Part shown: positions 16,395 through 24,029 of the stretch, one piece after another
Layout: each line of letters begins with the position of its first letter
Position numbering within the stretch: position 1 is the first letter of the stretch
From: Gemmatimonadales bacterium
Lineage (GTDB): Bacteria; Gemmatimonadota; Gemmatimonadetes; Palauibacterales; Palauibacteraceae
Direction: 5' to 3'
Assembly (NCBI GenBank): GCA_009841005.1
Contig: VXMR01000099.1
Coordinates: 1 to 34,915 of the forward strand
Length of the DNA: 34,915 nucleotides
Made by a program: the position numbers and the translations under genes
Notes under the pieces: model-generated
The model's input: only the letters and a program-made list of their open reading frames with translations
What the model was told of the DNA's origin: nothing
Database searches by the model: none

Positions 16395-17502
16395 GGCCGC
16401 CATGGCCACCGCGGTCGCGCACGGGCACGCCATCGTCCGCGGCGAGCCGCTCGACCGCCTCGAAGAAGCCCATCCACCCCAGTTCCGCGAATTCGCTCTG
16501 GTGCGCGTGGAACATGTGCATGCCGGGGTTCTCGAGGCGGAACTCGAGGACGTGCCGTTCGCCCTGGCACATCATGATCGTGTCCGTGAGCTCGTACTGG
16601 TCCGGCCGGGTTCCGGTCCGGAAGACCCTGAACATGCCCGCGTGCAGATGGAACGAGTTGATGAGGTCGAACTCGGTCGTGTTCACGAGATAGATGCGGC
16701 ACAGGTCGTTCACGCCCACGCGGACGGGATGGTGGTGGTAGTAGAACGCCGACGTGTTGACCGCGTACACCTCGTTGTCGCCGTCCAGGTTGCTGTCGAA
16801 CGCGTTCATCACCATGACCATCTCCCGCGCCGGTTCCCGACCCTCGGGCGGATCGACGATGAACGCCCCGTACAGACCCTTATGGATGTGCCGCTTGAGC
16901 GGCATCGTGTGGCAGTGGTACAGGTGGAGCCCGAACGGCTTCGCCTCGAACTCGTAGGTGAAGTGCTGCCCCGGCTCGACGATGGGTTCGAAGCCGTCCA
17001 TCTCCGGCGGGTGCGTGCCATGGAAGTGGATGGTGTGGGGGTGGGAGCCCGCGTTGACGAACTCGACCTGAAGGAGATCCCCCTCCGTGCAGCGCAGCGT
17101 CGGGCCCGGCACCTGCCCGTTGTAGGTCCACGCCGGGAAGAAGACGCCGGGCGCGATTTCGATGTCGCGGTCGAGCGCCACGAGTTCCCAGCGCCGCACG
17201 ACGCGCCCGTCGGCGCGGGTCGTGACCTCGCCGTAGTCGAAATCGGTGAGGAAGGCCGCAGGGTCGAACGTGCCGTCGGGCCCGGGCATGCCGACGATCC
17301 CCATCGCCTCCTGGTGCCCCGAGTGCGGGCCCGCCGTGGCGCCAGCCGTTCCCGGCTCGCGCGGCAAGGCGCCGCTGGCCGCCAGCGCCGCGGCCGCGCC
17401 GCCCCGGGAGGCAAGATCCAGCACCGTCGCGCCCGATACGCCGGCAACCCCCGCCGCACCAAGCTTCAGCCAGTCGCGCCGACTCAACATCTCCGGCTTC
17501 AC
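16387..17502 (-). CDS. Two-domain multicopper oxidase, Tat-exported
   Basis: This is a 371-residue laccase-like oxidase of the two-cupredoxin type. A Tat signal (SRRDWLKLGAAG, 7-18) leads a Gly/Ala-rich linker. Domain 1 has HFHG (His159, His161) and LYHCHTMPLKRH (His196, Cys197, His198, Met200), so the type 1 copper is there. Domain 2 adds HLHAG (His285, His287) and FHAH (His332, His334). Four HxH pairs imply a trinuclear centre at the subunit interface, separating it from copper nitrite reductase. Loops such as HIHKGLYGAFIVDPPEG are typical of the family seen beside ZIP genes. The start is GTG with GGAGG four bases before it. The C-terminal HGGHV tail may bind metal. The start overlap with the transporter suggests joint metal oxidation and uptake or export. 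Confidence 0.88.
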   Translation of the reverse strand: MKPEMLSRRDWLKLGAAGVAGVSGATVLDLASRGGAAAALAASGALPREPGTAGATAGPHSGHQEAMGIVGMPGPDGTFDPAAFLTDFDYGEVTTRADGRVVRRWELVALDRDIEIAPGVFFPAWTYNGQVPGPTLRCTEGDLLQVEFVNAGSHPHTIHFHGTHPPEMDGFEPIVEPGQHFTYEFEAKPFGLHLYHCHTMPLKRHIHKGLYGAFIVDPPEGREPAREMVMVMNAFDSNLDGDNEVYAVNTSAFYYHHHPVRVGVNDLCRIYLVNTTEFDLINSFHLHAGMFRVFRTGTRPDQYELTDTIMMCQGERHVLEFRLENPGMHMFHAHQSEFAELGWMGFFEAVERLAADDGVPVRDRGGHGGHV

Positions 17503-17541
17503 TCGTCCTCCGAATTTCCCGAGAATCGGCCTGGGGATCGC

Positions 17542-17559
17542 CGTCCGCAGCGTCCGCAG
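17542..17559 (+). repeat. Tandem 9-mer in the oxidase leader
   Basis: CGTCCGCAG occurs twice in direct succession (17542-17550, 17551-17559), between the operator and the oxidase start. Function unknown. Confidence 0.6.
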
Positions 17560-17561
17560 TC

Positions 17562-17587
17562 CGATTTTTAGTCTAGGCTAAAAATCG
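17562..17587. promoter_or_regulatory. Perfect 10+10 bp palindromic operator upstream of the oxidase/ZIP operon
   Basis: CGATTTTTAG (17562-17571), a six-base spacer TCTAGG, and CTAAAAATCG (17578-17587) form a perfect inverted repeat. It is strikingly AT-rich in a very GC-rich region and lies 60-85 bases before the oxidase GTG, across the predicted -10 box. The form fits a dimeric repressor site, for example an Rrf2-family or other metal or redox regulator, but the regulator is not in the window and the motif is not a consensus I can name with certainty. Confidence 0.75.
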
Positions 17588-17597
17588 TGATTCGCAA
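17570..17597 (-). promoter_or_regulatory. Promoter of the oxidase/ZIP operon
   Basis: On the minus strand, TTGCGA (17592-17597), a 16-base spacer and TAGACT (17570-17575) form a plausible -35/-10 pair. The palindrome covers the spacer and -10, so a bound protein would block polymerase. The predicted leader is about 60 bases and contains the tandem 9-mer. Confidence 0.5.
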
Positions 17598-17730
17598 GAT
17601 GCACGGATCCCCGAGCGGCGTCAACAAGAGCCCGATCGGTCCGTGGTGAGCGGGGCCGCGGCGGGTCGGCCCCGCGCGCGGGGAGCCGGGTCAGTCCGTG
17701 GCGGGTCCGCCCTGCGGGTGGCGGGGCGAG

Positions 17731-18813
17731 TCAGTCCGCGGCGGGCTGGCTTTCGAGGGTCATCGCTTCTACGGCACGAAGGATGCGGGTGCGCGCGGCC
17801 TCCCGAGCCCGGTCGAGTTCGGCGACGGCCTCCGCCTTCGCCCGGGCGACGCGCGGGAACTTGCCGGTCCGGACCCGATCCAGCCGCACCCGGGCTTTGG
17901 CGGCGGCGCGGTCGAGGCGCACGAGGCACTGTTCCTTGCGGGCGCGCTCGATTCTCAGAAGCCCGGCCTCCCGGGTCCGCTGGATGCGCGACAGCGCGCG
18001 ATCGAAGCGCCGGTTCACGCGGTTCGCCGAGTCGCGGTAGAACTTCGCCGCGAACTCCCGGGGCGTCGCCGTGCGCGCGTAGAGTACGTTGGCGAGTCGC
18101 AGGAGGCTCAGGATCCGGATGTAGAACCAGCCGATGTCGAACTCCCACCAATGCGCCTTGAACTTGGCCGAGCGCGGGTCCGCGTGATGGTTGTTGTGGA
18201 GCTCCTCGCCGAGGATCCAGATCCCCCAGGGATAGAGATTGTGGCTGTCGTCGCGAGTCCCGAAGGTCCGGTAGCCGAGCGCGTGTCCGAGGCCATTGAT
18301 GATGTTCCCCGTCAGCGGCATCCAGAACACCATACACGTCCAGACGATGAGCCCGGGGATGGCCCCGAACAGGAACAGGTCGAGAACAAGCATGAACCGG
18401 AGCCCGAGACCGCGGCGCTTCGTGTAGACGTTGCGCTCGATCCAGTCGTCCGGAGTCCCCTTCCCGTACTTCTCAAGCAGCGTGTGGTCTTTCGAAGCCT
18501 TCCTGTAGAAGAAGAGCCCGCCGAAGGCGATGTTCGCGAGACCCTCGAGCGTGGGCGAGTGAGGATCGCCCTCCCTGTCGGCGTAGGCGTGGTGCTTGCG
18601 GTGGATCGCGACCCACTCCTTTGTCACGATCCCGGTCGTGAGCCAGCACCAGAAACGCATTGCGTGCTCCACGACCGGATGGAACACGACGCCGCCGTGC
18701 GTCGCCGAGCGGTGCAGGTAGAGGGTGTTGACCATGTTGGTGAGGTGGCCGGCGACGAGGATCCACACGAGGGCGATCCACCACGGTTCTCCCAGGACCG
18801 CATAACCTGGCAT
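17731..18813 (-). CDS. Acyl-CoA/acyl-lipid desaturase with basic helical tail
   Basis: This is a 360-residue di-iron membrane desaturase. The three histidine boxes are HRSATH (34-39), HRKHH (71-75) and HNNHH (206-210), in the delta-9 acyl-CoA desaturase arrangement with two hydrophobic hairpins between. It would introduce a cis double bond in membrane fatty acids. From about residue 251 to the end, the chain becomes a highly charged Arg/Ala/Glu helix (for example RIERARKEQ, RLDRAAAKARVRLDRVR), predicted coiled coil. This tail of roughly 110 residues is not part of the usual catalytic domain. GGAG lies eight bases before the ATG. The gene ends the long minus-strand series from GlyRS, 45 bases after queG. 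Confidence 0.88.
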   Translation of the reverse strand: MPGYAVLGEPWWIALVWILVAGHLTNMVNTLYLHRSATHGGVVFHPVVEHAMRFWCWLTTGIVTKEWVAIHRKHHAYADREGDPHSPTLEGLANIAFGGLFFYRKASKDHTLLEKYGKGTPDDWIERNVYTKRRGLGLRFMLVLDLFLFGAIPGLIVWTCMVFWMPLTGNIINGLGHALGYRTFGTRDDSHNLYPWGIWILGEELHNNHHADPRSAKFKAHWWEFDIGWFYIRILSLLRLANVLYARTATPREFAAKFYRDSANRVNRRFDRALSRIQRTREAGLLRIERARKEQCLVRLDRAAAKARVRLDRVRTGKFPRVARAKAEAVAELDRAREAARTRILRAVEAMTLESQPAAD

Positions 18814-18858
18814 GCGTTTTTCTCCTCGGCTCTCGGCATTTTGCTGCGACGGTCCAAC

Positions 18859-19974
18859 CTAACCCTGGAGCACCCCGAGTGCCCACCGGGCGTGTTCCCG
18901 GACGAGCGGCGACGGGTCCGCGGCGAGACGGCGCAGGATGGGGCGTGCGGCGGGTCTTCCGGCGTTGCCGAGGCCGACGGCCAGGTTTCGGAGGAGCCCG
19001 TCGCGGCCGGGGCGGCTGAACGCGGTGCCGCGGTAGCGGATCCGGAACGCGTCGGCGTCGAGAGGCGCGAGCTCCTCAGCCCACGCGACCATGTCCTCCG
19101 GCGGCATCGGCTGGCCGGGCCGCGACTCGAACGGCGCCCGGGCCGGAGAGGGCGCCTCCGAGTTCCACGGACACACCTCCTGGCAGATGTCGCAGCCGAA
19201 GACCCGGTTCCCGATCGCGGGACGCAACGCCTCGGGGATGGGACCCCGGAGTTCGATCGTCAGATAGGAGATGCAAAGGCGGGCATCGAGCACGCGGCCG
19301 TCGAGAATGGCATCGGTCGGGCAGGCGTCGACGCAGCGGCGGCAGGTCCCGCAGCGGTCGTGGACGAAGGGGGGATCGGGTTCGATCTCGAGGTCCGTGA
19401 GCAGCTCTCCCAGCATGAAATAGGACCCGAGGTCCGGGTGGAGCAGCATCGTGTTCTTGCCGATCCAGCCCAGACCCGCGCGCTGCGCGTGGTCGCGCTC
19501 CAGAACGGGGCCGTAGTCCACGTACCGCTTCGTGCGGGCGCCGGGAGCGAGGTCCCCGATGGCGGCGGAGAGCGCGTCGAGCCGTTCCTCGAACACGTCG
19601 TGGTAGTCGCGGCCCCGCGCGTAACGGGCGACGACCGGCAGCCGGCGGTGTGGAGCGGGGTCCCCCCGGTCGGCGGGCCACGGGTCCGGCGCCGCCGTGC
19701 CGGCGGGCGTCGATCCGTACAGCAGGCTGACCACGACGAGCGTCCGGCAGCCGGGTAGCGCCTCCCGCGGGTCGAGGCGGCGGCGCACCGCATCCTCGCG
19801 CGCCATGTAGGCCATCTCGCCATGATAGCCGTCCGCGAGCCAGGCCTCGTACACCTCCGCGTGCGTCGGGGGCGCCGCCGGAGCGAAGCCGACCTGGTCG
19901 AAGCCGCAGGCCCGGGCAGCGGCGCGGACATCCCGCTTCAGCGCGGCGGCGTCCCGGGCGGCGCTCACGTTCAC
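18859..19974 (-). CDS. queG: Epoxyqueuosine reductase
   Basis: This 371-residue cytoplasmic enzyme performs the final step of queuosine synthesis, reducing epoxyqueuosine in tRNA with a cobalamin cofactor and two [4Fe-4S] clusters. The first cysteine motif is C-x2-C-x2-C-x3-CP (Cys208, 211, 214, 218), and the second is CDICQEVCP (Cys261, 264, 268), with Cys234 as the likely remaining ligand. YVDYGPVLER near 151-160 holds the catalytic Asp153. A HEAT-like C-terminal segment (DPSPLVREHARWALG) helps tRNA binding in the family. The GTG start overlaps the nth stop in GTGA; a GTG two codons later is also possible. The adenosyltransferase at 3904 and the kinase fusion at 12844 are conceptually related but lie in other transcripts. 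Confidence 0.93.
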   Translation of the reverse strand: MNVSAARDAAALKRDVRAAARACGFDQVGFAPAAPPTHAEVYEAWLADGYHGEMAYMAREDAVRRRLDPREALPGCRTLVVVSLLYGSTPAGTAAPDPWPADRGDPAPHRRLPVVARYARGRDYHDVFEERLDALSAAIGDLAPGARTKRYVDYGPVLERDHAQRAGLGWIGKNTMLLHPDLGSYFMLGELLTDLEIEPDPPFVHDRCGTCRRCVDACPTDAILDGRVLDARLCISYLTIELRGPIPEALRPAIGNRVFGCDICQEVCPWNSEAPSPARAPFESRPGQPMPPEDMVAWAEELAPLDADAFRIRYRGTAFSRPGRDGLLRNLAVGLGNAGRPAARPILRRLAADPSPLVREHARWALGVLQG

Positions 19975-20630
19975 CCGAACTTCCCGGCGCTCGCGCACAG
20001 ATCGGCCACCGGGCACTCCCCGCAGCGCGGCTTCCGGGCGTGGCAGACCGTGCGGCCATGGAGGATCGACCGCCAGGCGAAGGGGTGCCATTCCTCGCGG
20101 GGCAGCACCCTCATGAGATCCTTCTCCACCTTCGGGGGATCGACCTCGTTCGTGAGGCCGAAGCGGTGCGTCACCCGCTTCACGTGCGTGTCCACGACCA
20201 CGCCCTCGTGGAGCCCGAACGCGTTGGAGAGCACGACGTTCGCGGTCTTCCGGGCCACGCCCGGGAGCGTGAGCAGGTCTTCCATCGTCCGCGGGACTTC
20301 CCCGCCATACACGTCGACGAGACGGCGGCCCAGTCCTTTCAGGTGACGCGCCTTGTTGTTGAAGAATCCGGTCGGGCGCACGGCCTCCTGAAGCGCCTCC
20401 AGCGTGGCGTCGGCGTACGCGCGGGCGTCGGGATACGCCGGGAAGAGGGTGCGCGTGACCCGGTTCACCCGCTCGTCCGTGCACTGGGCCGAGAGCACCG
20501 TCGCGACGATCAGCTCGAGCGGCGTCTCCCAGTCCAGCGAGACGGTGAGGTCCGGATAAAGCGCGGCAAGCCGCGGGGACAGCGCCGCGGCCAGCTCGGA
20601 ACGGGCCTTCCACGAACGAGGCCGGGGCAC
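19971..20630 (-). CDS. nth: Endonuclease III (DNA glycosylase/AP lyase)
   Basis: This is a 219-residue base-excision repair enzyme that removes oxidised pyrimidines and cleaves abasic sites. The helix-hairpin-helix LPGVARKTANV holds catalytic Lys128, VVDTHVKR holds Asp147, and the [4Fe-4S] loop is C-x6-C-x2-C-x5-C (Cys196, 203, 206, 212). LSAQCTDERVN and PTGFFNNKARHL are standard blocks, and the length is normal. The start is GTG, four bases after the protease stop; the end overlaps queG by four bases. Translation is therefore coupled across three genes. Confidence 0.95.
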   Translation of the reverse strand: MPRPRSWKARSELAAALSPRLAALYPDLTVSLDWETPLELIVATVLSAQCTDERVNRVTRTLFPAYPDARAYADATLEALQEAVRPTGFFNNKARHLKGLGRRLVDVYGGEVPRTMEDLLTLPGVARKTANVVLSNAFGLHEGVVVDTHVKRVTHRFGLTNEVDPPKVEKDLMRVLPREEWHPFAWRSILHGRTVCHARKPRCGECPVADLCASAGKFG

Positions 20631-20634
20631 GGGT

Positions 20635-21795
20635 TCAGGCGCTCCTCGCCGGCGACGGCCCGAGCGACACGAGGCCCATCCGCTGCAGCCGCTGCACTCG
20701 CGCGCTGACCTCGCGCGGGTTGAGCGCGCCGACGACGAACCCGTCCTCGATCACCAGCAGGTATGACACCTGGACTCGGATCCGGAACAGGGCTTCCGCC
20801 AGGGATTCGTCGGGACGGGCTGAAGGGAACTCCTCGGCGGGTTTCGTGATCGCGGATACGGGCGTCGTCGCGCGAGCCTCCTCCGGCACCGCGGAAACGG
20901 CCCGCGTCTCGACAACCCCGATCAGATCCCCGTCGCGCGACACCGGATACGCCTCCTCCCCGCCGCGTAGAAAGTATTCGGATATCGCCCGTTCGACCGG
21001 CAACGTCGCCTCGATCATGCGGGGCCGGGGGTTCATGATCGTCGCGACCGGGATCCGGCGCAGGAGCGTGCGGAGTTCGAAGTGCCGCAGGCTCGACGAG
21101 GCCGCATTCACCACGAACCATCCGATGAAGGCCGCCCACACGCCGGAGATGAACTGCCCGCGGCTCAGGTTGAAGAGCCCGAGGACGATGAGCGCGCCGC
21201 CGAACAGTCGCCCCCCGTGCGTCGCCCACCGGGTCGCCTTGACGAGATCTCCGGTGACCGCCCACACGATGGAGCGGAAGATCCGCCCGCCGTCGAGCGG
21301 AAAGCCGGGGATCATGTTGAAGACGGCGAGCACTAGGTTGAGAAGCGCCAGGAACTCGAGCACCGTGACGACCGGCGCCGGGGCCGCCCAGGCTTCCGCC
21401 GCCACCCACCCTCCGTGAAACGCGCCGGCCAGCGCCAGGCTCGCGAGGGGACCCGCCGCGGTGAGCAGGAACTCGTCCAGCGGACGCCGCGCCTCGTCGC
21501 GCGCCTGCGCGATGCCGCCGAAGATGAAGAGCGTGATGTGTTCGACCTCCACGCCCCGCGCCCGGCCCGCCAGGGCGTGACCCAGTTCGTGCAGGAGCAC
21601 GGAGAGGAAGAAGAGGAGCGCCGCCGCCGTTCCCATCGCGAGGTACGTGGAGGAGGGATAGAAGGGCAGCGCCCGCGGGAATTCGCGCGTGGTGAAGGTC
21701 CAGATCACGAGCGCGGCGATCGGGAACCACGAATAGTCGATCCGGATGGGGAAACCGAACCAGCGTCCGATCCGGAAGCTGCCGAACAGCGGCAC
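20635..21795 (-). CDS. Site-2 protease (M50) with C-terminal CBS pair
   Basis: This is a 386-residue intramembrane metalloprotease. The zinc motif is HELGH (69-73), completed by NMIPGFPLDGGR with Asp168. Hydrophobic segments lie at about 20-35, 50-70, 105-130, 145-165 and 195-225. The last 140 residues carry two CBS-like repeats (VATIMNPRPRMIEATLPVERAISEYF and PVSAITKPAEEFPSARPDESLAEALF), which in relatives bind adenine nucleotides. It probably cleaves a membrane regulator or protein fragment; the substrate is not evident. The start is GTG with a four-base gap from the zincin gene, in an operon-like run. Confidence 0.9.
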   Translation of the reverse strand: MPLFGSFRIGRWFGFPIRIDYSWFPIAALVIWTFTTREFPRALPFYPSSTYLAMGTAAALLFFLSVLLHELGHALAGRARGVEVEHITLFIFGGIAQARDEARRPLDEFLLTAAGPLASLALAGAFHGGWVAAEAWAAPAPVVTVLEFLALLNLVLAVFNMIPGFPLDGGRIFRSIVWAVTGDLVKATRWATHGGRLFGGALIVLGLFNLSRGQFISGVWAAFIGWFVVNAASSSLRHFELRTLLRRIPVATIMNPRPRMIEATLPVERAISEYFLRGGEEAYPVSRDGDLIGVVETRAVSAVPEEARATTPVSAITKPAEEFPSARPDESLAEALFRIRVQVSYLLVIEDGFVVGALNPREVSARVQRLQRMGLVSLGPSPARSA

Positions 21796-21799
21796 GGCC

Positions 21800-22501
21800 C
21801 TAGCCGTCCTTCGCGGGCAAGGGGTGGGCCGGGCTGGTGAGTTCCACGGCCCGGCGGCCTCCGCGTCCGAAACGCCACCACGGACGGCGGCGGCTCACGA
21901 CGACGCACAGCCGTCCCGCCGCCAGATTCGACACCTCCACGAACGCGCGGACCGCCGAGGCCGGCGCTTCCACGGCGTAGCGCCGCCCGCGCCATTCGAA
22001 GACCGCCTCCTCCGCGCGTTCCGCTACGGTCGACTCGACGAACAACTCTGATTCCAGCCTCACGACGCCGTCCGGGCCGGACGGCACCGCCCGGAAGAAG
22101 TCCGGATCGAACGGCTCCCCCGCGAGCCGGCGCAGATTCTGTTCGTGCGCCCAGTCCACGGCATCCAGACCCGCCTCACCGGCGGCCGATTCCCGGTGGT
22201 GCAGCAGTTCGTGCAGGATCGTCTCCCACAGCTCGCCCTCCCAGTCGAAGTCGGGATCCTCGCCCGCGAGGGCCCGGAAGGAGCCGTGGTAGAGGACGAG
22301 TTCCGAGCGGACGTCGCCGTCCCCGCCGGCGCCGCTCGGCCACGCCTCCGTGAGGCACTCCCCCATCGTGTACACCCAGCCGAAATCCGGATGGCTTGCG
22401 GCCTCCGGCTCGATCGTCAACCCGTCGACTCCGTCCCGCGCCGCCGCGGGGATCTCGTGCCACATGCGGCGGGCCGCCGTCTCGAACCGGTTGAAGTTCA
22501 C
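21800..22501 (-). CDS. Zincin-like metallopeptidase family protein
   Basis: This is a 233-residue protein with no signal peptide. The N-terminus (FETAARRMWHEIPAAARDGVDGLTIEPEA) and a central HExxH motif HELLHH (His97, Glu98, His101) preceded by ELWETI match the small metallopeptidase family once called DUF1025. Compared with the roughly 120-residue core, this one has an extra beta-rich C-terminal domain of about 90 residues with RRYAVEAPASAVRAFVEVSNL and a basic PWWRFGRGG. The substrate is unknown. The start is a GTG placed inside a 13-bp tandem duplication, which makes the exact N-terminus less certain. Confidence 0.68.
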   Translation of the reverse strand: MNFNRFETAARRMWHEIPAAARDGVDGLTIEPEAASHPDFGWVYTMGECLTEAWPSGAGGDGDVRSELVLYHGSFRALAGEDPDFDWEGELWETILHELLHHRESAAGEAGLDAVDWAHEQNLRRLAGEPFDPDFFRAVPSGPDGVVRLESELFVESTVAERAEEAVFEWRGRRYAVEAPASAVRAFVEVSNLAAGRLCVVVSRRRPWWRFGRGGRRAVELTSPAHPLPAKDG

Positions 22502-22517
22502 CGCTGAAGTTCACCGC
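22492..22517 (+). repeat. 13-bp tandem duplication spanning a start codon
   Basis: TGAAGTTCACCGC is present twice in succession (22492-22504, 22505-22517). Each copy carries a GTG on the minus strand at which a reading frame could begin; the duplication is not a multiple of three, so only the inner GTG is in frame with the zincin-like gene. Confidence 0.85.
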
Positions 22518-22541
22518 GCGATCGGACGGTCGCCGCCCCCG

Positions 22542-24029
22542 TCAGGCTTTTTCCCCCGAAGCCGCCGAGCCCGCCGCGTTGGCGGCCAGCCAGCGGTTGA
22601 GGCCCAGGAAGGCGGCGATCGCGATCGCCCATTGGATGAGCACCGTCCCGGCGTTGAACTCGGAGAAGAGCGTGAACGACCCGGCGAGGTCGTTGAAGTC
22701 GACGGCCTGCCACAGCCACCAGACCATGATCACGACCGACTGCACGGCGACGAGCCGAATGACGACGTTCCACCAGCGCCCGACCACGAGATCGCTCCCC
22801 TCGCTGTTCACGAGCCGCCTGCGGAAGCGGTCCACGCCGTGCCGCATGACCATGACCGAGAAGAAGAGGCCGCTGAGCATCAGTCCGACGCCCCACACCC
22901 AGTCCTGGTTCCGGAAGACCTCGATCCAGATCGCCGACGGGAGTCCGAGGACCAGCCCGAGACCGCCGATCGTCAGCACGGCCCGCTTCCGCGCGATGCC
23001 CGCGTCGGTGAGGACGCGACTGGCCATCTCGATCATCGCGATGAGGCTGCTCCAGGCAGCGAAGACGAGCGCGAGGAAAAAGAGGACCATGAACACGGAG
23101 CCGCCCGGCATGAGACCGAAGAGTTGCGGCACCCAGATGAAGGTGAGGCCCTCGTTCCCGGCCCCCACGATCTGGTCCGCCGCGTTGGGCAGGATCGCGA
23201 ACACCGTGCAGAGCACCATGATCCCGGCCAGCAGCGACACGGAGTTGTTCCCGAAGCCCAGCATGAAGGCGTTCAGCGTGGTGTCTTCGCGTTTCTTCAT
23301 GTAGATCGCGTACGCCGTGATCAGCCCCCAGCCCGCCCCGGTGTCCCAGGCGTTCTGTGTAAGGGCCTCGAGCCAGATCGAGGCGTTGCCCAGCATCGCC
23401 CAGTCGGGGGTGAAGAGGAACGCGAGACCCGCACTCGCGCCCGGGAGCGTGACCGCCCGGATCGTCAGCGCCAGGACGAGGAGGAGCAGACTCGGAATGA
23501 GGAAACGCGCGGCGCGCTCGATCCCCTTCACGCCGCGCAGCACCACCATCACCGCGAGCGCGATCGCGAGGGCGTGCGTCAGGATCGGCCATCCGGAACC
23601 GATGAAACCGTCCCAGTATTCCTGCGGCCCCACGCAGGTCGCGGCACCGGCCTCGCAGGGGGCGGTGGGCACGGTCCGGGTGACGGCTCCGAACAGATAC
23701 CGGAGCGTCCATCCCATCACGACCGTGTAGTAGAACATGATCGCGGTCGAGACGAAGGCGATCCACGCGCCCATCCAGCTGTATTGCTTCCCGGCCAGCT
23801 TCGTGAAGGCGCCGATCGGGCCGGAGCGCGCCGCCTTGCCGGTGGCGAACTCCGTGAGGATCAGGGGCACGGACCAGAGGAGGAGGAAGACGACCCACGC
23901 GACGAGGAACGAGCCGCCCCCGTTGGAGGCCGCGATGCGCGGGAAGCGCCAGATGTTGCCGGTTCCGACGGCCATCCCGAGCATGGCCAGCATCATCGCG
24001 GCCCGGGAACTGAAGACGGGATTCGTCAT
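22542..24029 (-). CDS. Sodium-dependent amino-acid transporter (NSS/SNF family)
   Basis: This is a 495-residue inner-membrane symporter of the LeuT fold. The N-terminal helix has the family motif GNIWRFP (24-30) followed by NGGGSF, contributing to the sodium and substrate sites. About twelve hydrophobic segments follow. Acid-rich extracellular loop residues and two cysteines occur in TAPCEAGAATCVGP, perhaps a disulphide. The substrate is probably a neutral or aromatic amino acid; it cannot be set from the sequence. The ATG overlaps the preceding hydrolase stop (ATGA), with GAGAGG just before. The same frame remains open 21 codons upstream but inside that gene. It lies downstream of a peptidase, which would suit amino-acid recovery. 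Confidence 0.93.
   Translation of the reverse strand: MTNPVFSSRAAMMLAMLGMAVGTGNIWRFPRIAASNGGGSFLVAWVVFLLLWSVPLILTEFATGKAARSGPIGAFTKLAGKQYSWMGAWIAFVSTAIMFYYTVVMGWTLRYLFGAVTRTVPTAPCEAGAATCVGPQEYWDGFIGSGWPILTHALAIALAVMVVLRGVKGIERAARFLIPSLLLLVLALTIRAVTLPGASAGLAFLFTPDWAMLGNASIWLEALTQNAWDTGAGWGLITAYAIYMKKREDTTLNAFMLGFGNNSVSLLAGIMVLCTVFAILPNAADQIVGAGNEGLTFIWVPQLFGLMPGGSVFMVLFFLALVFAAWSSLIAMIEMASRVLTDAGIARKRAVLTIGGLGLVLGLPSAIWIEVFRNQDWVWGVGLMLSGLFFSVMVMRHGVDRFRRRLVNSEGSDLVVGRWWNVVIRLVAVQSVVIMVWWLWQAVDFNDLAGSFTLFSEFNAGTVLIQWAIAIAAFLGLNRWLAANAAGSAASGEKA

Noticed and set aside
16387..17502. Copper nitrite reductase (NirK)
   Set aside because: Four HxH pairs, two in each domain, indicate a trinuclear copper centre of a two-domain laccase-like oxidase. 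NirK lacks these.
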